Part shown: positions 58,491-64,000 of the stretch, one piece after another
Layout: every line of letters begins with the position of its first letter
Numbering within the stretch: position 1 is the first letter of the stretch
Source: Aricia agestis
Lineage: Eukaryota > Arthropoda > Insecta > Lepidoptera > Lycaenidae
Length of the DNA: 64,000 nt
Assembly: GCF_905147365.1 (NCBI RefSeq)
Contig: NC_056415.1
Coordinates: 16,200,001 to 16,264,000 of the forward strand
Direction of reading: 5' to 3'
The notes under the pieces: generated by a model
What the model was told of the DNA's origin: nothing
What the model saw: the letters and a program-made list of their open reading frames with translations, nothing else
Databases searched by the model: none
Program-made: the position numbers and the translations under genes

Positions 58491-59232
58491 ATAGCTGGGC
58501 ACCGTTAATCAAATAGTTAACTTCGTTAATCGTTATTCCGTTAAAAAAAAAAGTTAGCTTCGTTAAACGTTAAAGCGTTACACTGCGGACGAATTAGCGC
58601 AAGTTAACGTTAATCGTTAATCCGTTAATATGTGTAATATGGCCTTGTTGTAACTTATATCATTGCGTTAGTGTACATACAAAACCTGTTGGTTTAAGGT
58701 TTTGGAAGTTAGCAGGTTAGGGACAAAACAAAATACTTCTATAATTATTGTATTCTAGGTAGAAATTACAATACAATAATTATCATAGATATAGTTTATT
58801 GTTATTATAAATCATTTGCATGTTGATAAAGAAGAGTGCAGTATAATTTAGTTAGGTAACTAAATTATACTGCACTCTTCTTTATCAACATGCAAAATAT
58901 GATTTATAATAACAATAAACAAATCACTCTTTCTATAAGCATCGGCGCTGAGTAATAAAATGATAAAACGAAACAAATATCTTCTCACTCGCATGCGCCT
59001 GAAAATGTATATCTAGTATTATTTTTGTTTCGTCTGAACCTGTTTTCGCGCGGCGCCGCGGTGCCGTGCGGTAAATAGTAGGCATTGGATTAACGATTAA
59101 CGGACTTCTGCATATTAACGGAAGTTAACCAGTCCGTTAATATTTTTAAAAGTTAACTTAAAAGTTAAACCGTTAATCAAAATGTTAACTTCGTTAATTA
59201 ACGATTAACGGTTTAACGAGTTAATGCCCAGC

Positions 59233-59235
<3 letters not shown>
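58491..59235. mobile_element. AGCTGGGCA TIR element with GTTAA-rich ends
   Basis: ATAGCTGGGCACCGTTAATC at the left and (reversed) ATAGCTGGGCATTAACTCGT at the right, each followed by 80-130 bp of GTTAA/TTAAC-rich direct and inverted motifs. The flanks are TA microsatellite, so the target duplication is masked. hAT-like termini. The interior contains a long hairpin. Confidence 0.75.
58794..58920. repeat. near-perfect 62-bp-arm hairpin
   Basis: The arm starts GTTTATTGTTATTATAAATC and runs through GCATGTTGATAAAGAAGAGT. The right arm is its complement with only a three-base indel, and the loop is essentially absent (centre TTAGGTAACTAA). A transcript would form one long duplex. Confidence 0.9.
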
Positions 59236-59317
<82 letters not shown>

Positions 59318-59318
59318 T
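59236..59318. repeat. TA microsatellite
   Basis: About 80 bp of TA dinucleotides directly after the AGCTGGGCA element. Confidence 0.9.
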
Positions 59319-59403
59319 GTAACAAAAACAAGTGATAATACTTTAGGGTGTGTACGTGTTCCTTGTAGAGAGTTCACTGTGAAAGTAGCAGCTCTGAAAG
59401 ACG

Positions 59404-59469
59404 ATTTTTTTTTCTTTTGTATGAGCCAGGGCAAGTGTCACGAGTTTCTCCATACAAAAGAAAAAAAAA
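59404..59469. repeat. hairpin with T/A arms
   Basis: TTTTTTTTTCTTTTGTATG and CATACAAAAGAAAAAAAAA around a loop of about 28 bases. Confidence 0.75.
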
Positions 59470-59478
59470 TTACACAAA

Positions 59479-59927
59479 TTTGACCCAAAGCGTGATCATG
59501 ATGAAGTTATTAGAAAATTATTAGAAAACTTTGGCCGGGTGATAAAAAGAAGACCCAACACTGCAAGTGCTAACCTAGTAAAAGACATCTTTTATCAAAC
59601 ATGGCCAAGAAATTTAAAACAAGCAATAAGAGATTTAGAATTACAAGAAGGAATTAAAGTAAAGCCTTGCGGGCTATTTATAGATACAGACTTGCCATTT
59701 TTAGGAGCAACGCCCGATGGAATTTGCGATGAAAAAACTATTTTAGAAAATAAATGTCCCATCACAGCATATAACATTGGAGTAGACGCTGCTATAACAC
59801 AACAAAAAGTTACATTTTGGAAAATAGATAAACAGGGCAAATTAAATATAGACAAAAATCACTCCTGGTTTTATAAGGTGCAAGGGCAGCTCCATATTTC
59901 AGGTTACGAATATTGCCTTATTATTAT
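59479..59927 (+). pseudogene. YqaJ-type nuclease fragment (transposon-derived)
   Basis: About 145 open codons. FGRVIKRRPNTASANLVKDI, then CGLFIDTDLPFLGATPDGIC, ILENKCP (the E-x-K metal-binding pair of the PD-(D/E)XK fold), and a final WFYKVQGQLHISGYEYC. In insects this domain forms the C-terminal part of transposon proteins with a Mutator-like N-terminal region. There is no start ATG in context and the frame leaves the family after YEYC, where it meets opposite-strand coding. Not functional as it stands. Confidence 0.72.
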
Positions 59928-60550
59928 TGATAGGCATGTAATGGTCTTCATTTGAGTCACTATCAATTATCAATATTAGATTGCAAAGTATGCATAGAAA
60001 TGTGAATTTTGAATTAAGGCCATCTTGCTTTTCACCTACTAGTTCTATGTCAGTTAAAGCACATCCAAGAGGACCATGATGAGAAATTTCTTGCAACCTC
60101 TTATAAAAATATGAAACACTTATAATTCTTCTTCCGACATCAGGTTTCTTCTGAGGAAGTGCAGTTTCAACAATAAGCTTTTCAGCATCACATTCAGCCT
60201 CCAAACTACATAGTCCAGTGTCATGGGTAATTTTTTCTTCCAGCCTGTAAGTAAGTTTATACTTTGAGACATCGAGATTAACAACAGTTTAAAAACTGGA
60301 TCACCACAAAATTTCATAAATTAAAATGATTAACTTTTCGATTATTGGGAAATAGGAATAAGGATAAAATTATACAGAACTCAATATTTAAAAAAGCCTT
60401 TTGCTCGTTTGCCTTCTAATTTCATTAAAAAGGTATACTAAAAATTTTATTAGGCTAATACGCTGCACTCCGCAGTAGGGGTGGGTCGTTATGTGTTTTT
60501 TAACCGACGAAACAAGTTGTAACTGTACGACGCGGGCGCCCGGTAACGGT

Positions 60551-60957
60551 ATGACGTCATATCACAATTTCGCCGCGCGGGCCCCATACAATAAACGTGA
60601 TTTTTTGCTCTATCTCAATAACTGCAACAGGTAGGCACTTGAAATTTTCATCAAGGCCTTAATTATATATGTACTTTAATAATCAATAATAATATTATAA
60701 TAAAATAAAAAATTAAGGGGGGCTCCTATACAAAAATCACAAATTTTGGCCTATTTTGCACTATAACGGTATGTGTATTCATAAGTGAGTCCGATTAGTA
60801 ACATAATATAATATTATTATTAATTATTAAAGTACACATATAATTAAGGCCTCGGTGAAAATTTCAAGTGCCTACCTGTTGCCGTTATTGAGATAGAGCA
60901 AAAAATCACGTTTATTGTATAGGACCCGCGCGGAAAAATTGTGATATGACGTCACAA
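60551..60957. mobile_element. TIR element with about 160-bp arms
   Basis: TGACGTCATATCACAATTTC starts the left arm and the right arm ends with its complement; inner pairing includes 'ataaacgtgattttttgctc' and 'ggcacttgaaattttcatc'. It lies in the intron between exons three and four of the Mutator-like gene. Confidence 0.8.
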
Positions 60958-61152
60958 GCGGTCGCGGGACTGTTAGCGGGAATCGATATTTTTCGAAACT
61001 TTGAATGCCTATAAAATCAAAACTACAAGGTATTTTTGACTGCAACAAAAACTAGTGTATTTGTATACATACAGGCTTTACTGTGACAAAATTTCAAGCA
61101 ATTTGGCATACCTAGTAACATTCTCAATTAAACCTTCCTGCCCAATTATTCC

Positions 61153-61352
61153 AGCGGGGCTAAAATGGTCGCTTTGTTGAATCATGAGACGAATCATAAT
61201 ATGATTCATTTCTCTAATATCGCAAAATGCAACTCTGCTTGCAATTCATTTTTGTATTTTTGCACTGATTTGACGTTTGTCAGTTTTGACAATTCATTTG
61301 CTGAATTGATTGAGAGGAATTGCTAAATATTACCATTTTAGCCCCGCAGGGC
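61153..61352. mobile_element. foldback MITE
   Basis: AGCGGGGCTAAAATGGT at the left and ACCATTTTAGCCCCGC at the right. The weaker inner arms contain 'gaatcat' and 'gaattg' copies. Confidence 0.7.
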
Positions 61353-61635
61353 TTAGGTATAATTAGGAGAGCCCATTTAACCAAAAAATGGGTGTTATTT
61401 TTTTTTTAAATGACAATTATTTATCCCATTTAAAATCGTTGCAGAAAGGTCACTCGCGGCGCGGGGGAATGAAAGGGGGTGACGCCGGGATGAGGCGCGC
61501 GCGCGGGCCTATAGCCTATAGCCTTTTTTCAAATCGGACCAGTAGTTCCTGAGATTAGCGCGTTCAAACAAACAAACAAACTCTTCCCAATTATAATATT
61601 AGTATTGATATAAACTAATTAATATTTTTGCTAGG

Positions 61636-61692
61636 TAATCTGCGCGGAATTAGTTGGCCGCACATACCGGCGGCGCGGCCAACTAGTTCCGC
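61636..61692. repeat. GC-rich hairpin
   Basis: TCTGCGCGGAATTAGTTGGC and GCCAACTAGTTCCGCGCGGA with one or two mismatches, loop about 16 bases. Confidence 0.75.
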
Positions 61693-61960
61693 GCGGACTA
61701 TAGCAAACTCGCTGTCGCTCGCTAGGTCGACCGGTGCAGTGGGCGGCGGGCGCTAGCTGCGACTCCAAACGAAACAACGCGACGATCGCTCGACGGTACT
61801 TCATACCACCCAATGCAATAAAAACGTTACAAAAATCACTACTCTACTATATAAATACGACTCGAAACTAGTTATTCGGTTACTGTATGTAGCTAGTTAT
61901 TGTAACTATAGTGACGTGAAATAACGCTCACCCCTACTCCGCAGTGAAGCCGCACCCTAT

Positions 61961-62039
61961 TAGGGCCGGGACACAAAAACACGGTCCGGCGCCGTACGAC
62001 GTCGCGTCGTCGTGCCGTGATTTTGTGTCCCGGCCCTTA
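61961..62039. mobile_element. very short foldback MITE
   Basis: TAGGGCCGGGACACAAAA and TTTTGTGTCCCGGCCCTTA; the inner arms ACGGTCCGGCG and CGTCGTGCCGTGA pair partly. About 79 bp. Confidence 0.72.
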
Positions 62040-62337
62040 CGGAGCATGTCCTTGAATAGAGCTGAAAGAATCGCGCAATCGCATCGCGCTCAAATAGTAA
62101 TAAACTTATTATATCTACATATATTTACCTAGCCTATCGTAATTGTAAAAATATACTTGCCTTTTTAAAATACTACCCGTCGCTATATTGCGATCGGCAT
62201 TTGCTACATTTTCCACTGTGTTATTATCTAATTCCATCGTTTTCGGTCGACTGGAAAAAAATTAAATCATAATAATATCATAAAAAGGCTAAAATAGCTT
62301 GTAATAGATAAACTGGATCATAAAAAATACAATGAAT

Positions 62338-62432
62338 GAGCCATGCTTTGGCACGAATGGGCCGACTCGACCAGAGAAATACCACGGACTCACAGGAAAA
62401 CCGGCGTGAAACAGCCCTTGCGCTGTGTTTCG
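62338..62432 (+). repeat. repeat family A, 5' fragment
   Basis: 'gagccatgctttggcacgaa', 'agagaaataccac' and 'aaccggcgtgaaacagccct'. It lies between two exons of the Mutator-like gene. Confidence 0.65.
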
Positions 62433-62594
62433 TAGTCGTGAAGGACGTTTGGTTACAACTTATAATAAGTAGATAAATAAACTTATATTACCTTTCCAAC
62501 ATACTACCTGCCGCTGGATCTGAATTGGCATTTGGTGATTCGTTTGGGTTATCAATAATTGCACTATCCATGGTTTTCCGCCGCCTGAAATAAA

Positions 62595-63200
62595 AATTTA
62601 AATAATAAAGGCCTAAATAAAACTTCAGATTCAAAGCAAAATGAACTTATAGTACCTAATTATAGTACTTGTACTATTATTTATTCTGTGCTAATAGTGA
62701 TAAAAAAAACCGTAAAAAGTATTACGAAAATTCTCTGAAACTCGATCCATAGACCGATTGAATATTGATTTATCAGAACGATCCCCGACGCGCGACGCTA
62801 AAACTTATTTAGGCTAACGAAATAATCAACTTTATGAGTGGTGATTTTTTAACTTTTTGAACATTTATTTTGGAGTGCAAAACTCCAACATAAATGTTCA
62901 GATACAAAGCAAAATTATTATCAGTGATAAAATAAAACATAAAAAACTGTATTACGATTTACGAAAATCCTCTAAGATTCGAACCATAATAGGCCGATTG
63001 GAAATTGATATAATGTTATCACAACGATTGTGATAACATTATTATGTCAATTTCCAAGGTCTATGGTTCGAATCTTAGAGGATTTTCGTAAATCGTAATC
63101 AATCGTAATACAGTTTTTTTATGTTTTATTTGACACAACGATCCTGGCTATCCTAAAACCCGTGCCTAAAACACATTGAGAGTGACGAAATATTTTGATT
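62595..63200. repeat. diverged tandem duplication around a hairpin
   Basis: The order 'caaagcaaaat', 'agtgataaaa', 'gtattacgaaaa', 'gaccgattgaa', 'cagaacgatcc' (62630-62790) recurs as 'caaagcaaaat', 'agtgataaaa', 'gtattacgatttacgaaaa', 'ggccgattgga' (62905-63010). The second copy has become a long inverted repeat. A small hairpin (62857-62901) lies between them. Confidence 0.6.
62930..63131. repeat. near-perfect 95-bp-arm hairpin
   Basis: The left arm contains ACGATTTACGAAAATCCTCT and 'aagattcgaaccata'; the right arm is 'tatggttcgaatcttagagg' and so on. Only a few indels, and the loop is near 'gttatcacaacgattgtgataac'. It is in the first intron of the Mutator-like gene and would form a duplex RNA if transcribed. 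Confidence 0.88.
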
Positions 63201-63354
63201 CGGGGTCGTAATTGTTCGTTTTTTTTTTTAATAAAGACGTACGCAACTAGAAAGTAGATAAAATTGAACTTACTTTTACTTCCATCATGTGTTTGTGGCT
63301 TTCACGAAGCTGTCGCTTTTTTGCTGGACGTCTTTTCTTTTTCTTGTCACCCAT

Positions 63355-63952
63355 TTTTACAGACGCGCAATATAATTTCAAATATTTACAGAAAAATATT
63401 TACAGAATAAACTTAATATACTATAAAACAATGAGAAATACCTATATACAAATTTTAAGAACTAAACTCTTCAATTACACTAAAATCACAATATCGGCAG
63501 AGCGAAATCCGTCACACGTCCACATAGCACCGCGCCTCAGCGAACACTGTCGGTTTTCATGCGAGAGAGAGAGATGTGAAATGTTCACTCAGAAGCGTGG
63601 ATACATTTTTCGTTTGTTAGAGGAAAAATAAATATTGTGGGAAATCTAGATGTCAGAGCCGAAAATTAAATCGGGCAATCTTTGGATTTTTGTAAAAGGT
63701 ATCAAATAAACAAATTTTTAAAGCATAGATTGTATTATTACTTTAGTTAGAACTGTTTAAAGTTCCCGAAAGATGTGACTTTGGTATTTTTTTTCATCCA
63801 GTAGGAGTACATTATTTTATTATTTAAATCGGACAAGCTTTTCCAAATATAATCAAAAATCACATATATTTTTTTTGTGCCAATCAATGAAATACATACG
63901 TCTAGAAAACTGCACAAAGATGTCAAATTGGCAGCTGTCTGCGCCTTAAGCC
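63355..63952. other. AT-rich end of window
   Basis: No gene supported. The plus-strand frame from 63287 mirrors the Lys-rich minus exon and is not taken as real. Confidence 0.4.
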
Positions 63953-64000
63953 TTAAGGTTTTGGAAGTTAAAATGTTAGGGACAAAACAAAATAATTCTA
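63953..64000. mobile_element. start of another AGCTGGGCA-family copy, cut by the window edge
   Basis: 'aaggttttggaagtta' and 'gttagggacaaaacaaaata' match the interior of the 58.49-kb element (58697-58736). Confidence 0.65.

Larger units (their letters stand above)
59928..63354 (-). pseudogene. Mutator-like transposase-domain gene, 5' part (TE-derived, truncated)
   Basis: Minus-strand exons in order: 63274-63354 (MGDKKKKRRPAKKRQLRESH onward), 62492-62584, 62161-62250, and 59928-60244. The last three join in phase 2/1. Two are similar to each other (KTMDSA... ending AAGSMLER; KTMELD... ending ATGSILKR), so one exon has been duplicated. The fourth exon carries LCSLEAECDAEKLI and GRRIISVSYFYKRLQEISHH followed by GPLGCALTDIELVGEKQDG and a C-x2-C, which I recognise from Mutator-like/YqaJ proteins of insects. 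One donor is GC (GCAAGT). The first exon ends in phase 0 and does not fit the next, so an exon is missing or this link is wrong. Coding ends abruptly at about 59928. Confidence 0.5.

Noticed and set aside
59213..59434. Frame with a long Ile-Tyr run
   Set aside because: It is the TA microsatellite.

Overview
This is eukaryotic nuclear DNA from an insect, almost certainly a moth or butterfly (Lepidoptera). The signs are spliced genes with GT-AG introns, an AT-rich background, a very dense load of short inverted-repeat transposons, repeat families typical of lepidopteran genomes (Helitron-like elements starting TCTATACTAATATT and ending CTAG, a GGGTTCCG...GGCCGG repeat, LINEs with a TTCTA tail), and a bacterial-type dehydrogenase without introns.

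Layout: (1) 1.3-5.4 kb, plus strand: a complete four-exon secreted carboxylesterase with an intact catalytic triad. (2) 7.8-32.4 kb, minus strand: a complete 24-exon glycogen debranching enzyme (AGL type, 1542 aa). Its introns hold a 5.5-kb LINE with open ORF1 and ORF2, two inverted-repeat elements carrying THAP DNA-binding modules, other repeats, and several decayed tandem copies of the gene's own exons. The AGL stop (TGA followed by C) is followed in the same frame by 306 open codons that end in a predicted membrane helix. (3) 37.9-38.9 kb, plus: an intronless short-chain dehydrogenase like bacterial D-erythronate dehydrogenase (DenD), a horizontal-transfer candidate. (4) 43.2-45.1 kb, minus: a lysine-rich nuclear protein resembling RNA polymerase I subunit RPA34/POLR1G, with two possible first exons. 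(5) 45.1-49.3 kb: nested transposons (a TTAA-flanked element containing a TA-flanked mariner relic; a hAT element containing a Helitron). (6) 49.3-56.6 kb, plus: complete six-exon ribosomal protein S4, with introns full of transposons. (7) 56.7-64 kb: inverted-repeat elements, long near-perfect hairpins, and a rearranged transposon-derived gene whose Mutator-like exons (minus) meet a YqaJ-type nuclease fragment (plus).

The host genes look like unrelated neighbours (esterase, glycogen breakdown, sugar-acid dehydrogenase, Pol I transcription, ribosome), not a co-regulated cluster. All exon structures were read by eye from splice sites, frame continuity and remembered family sequences; no alignment or search was run.
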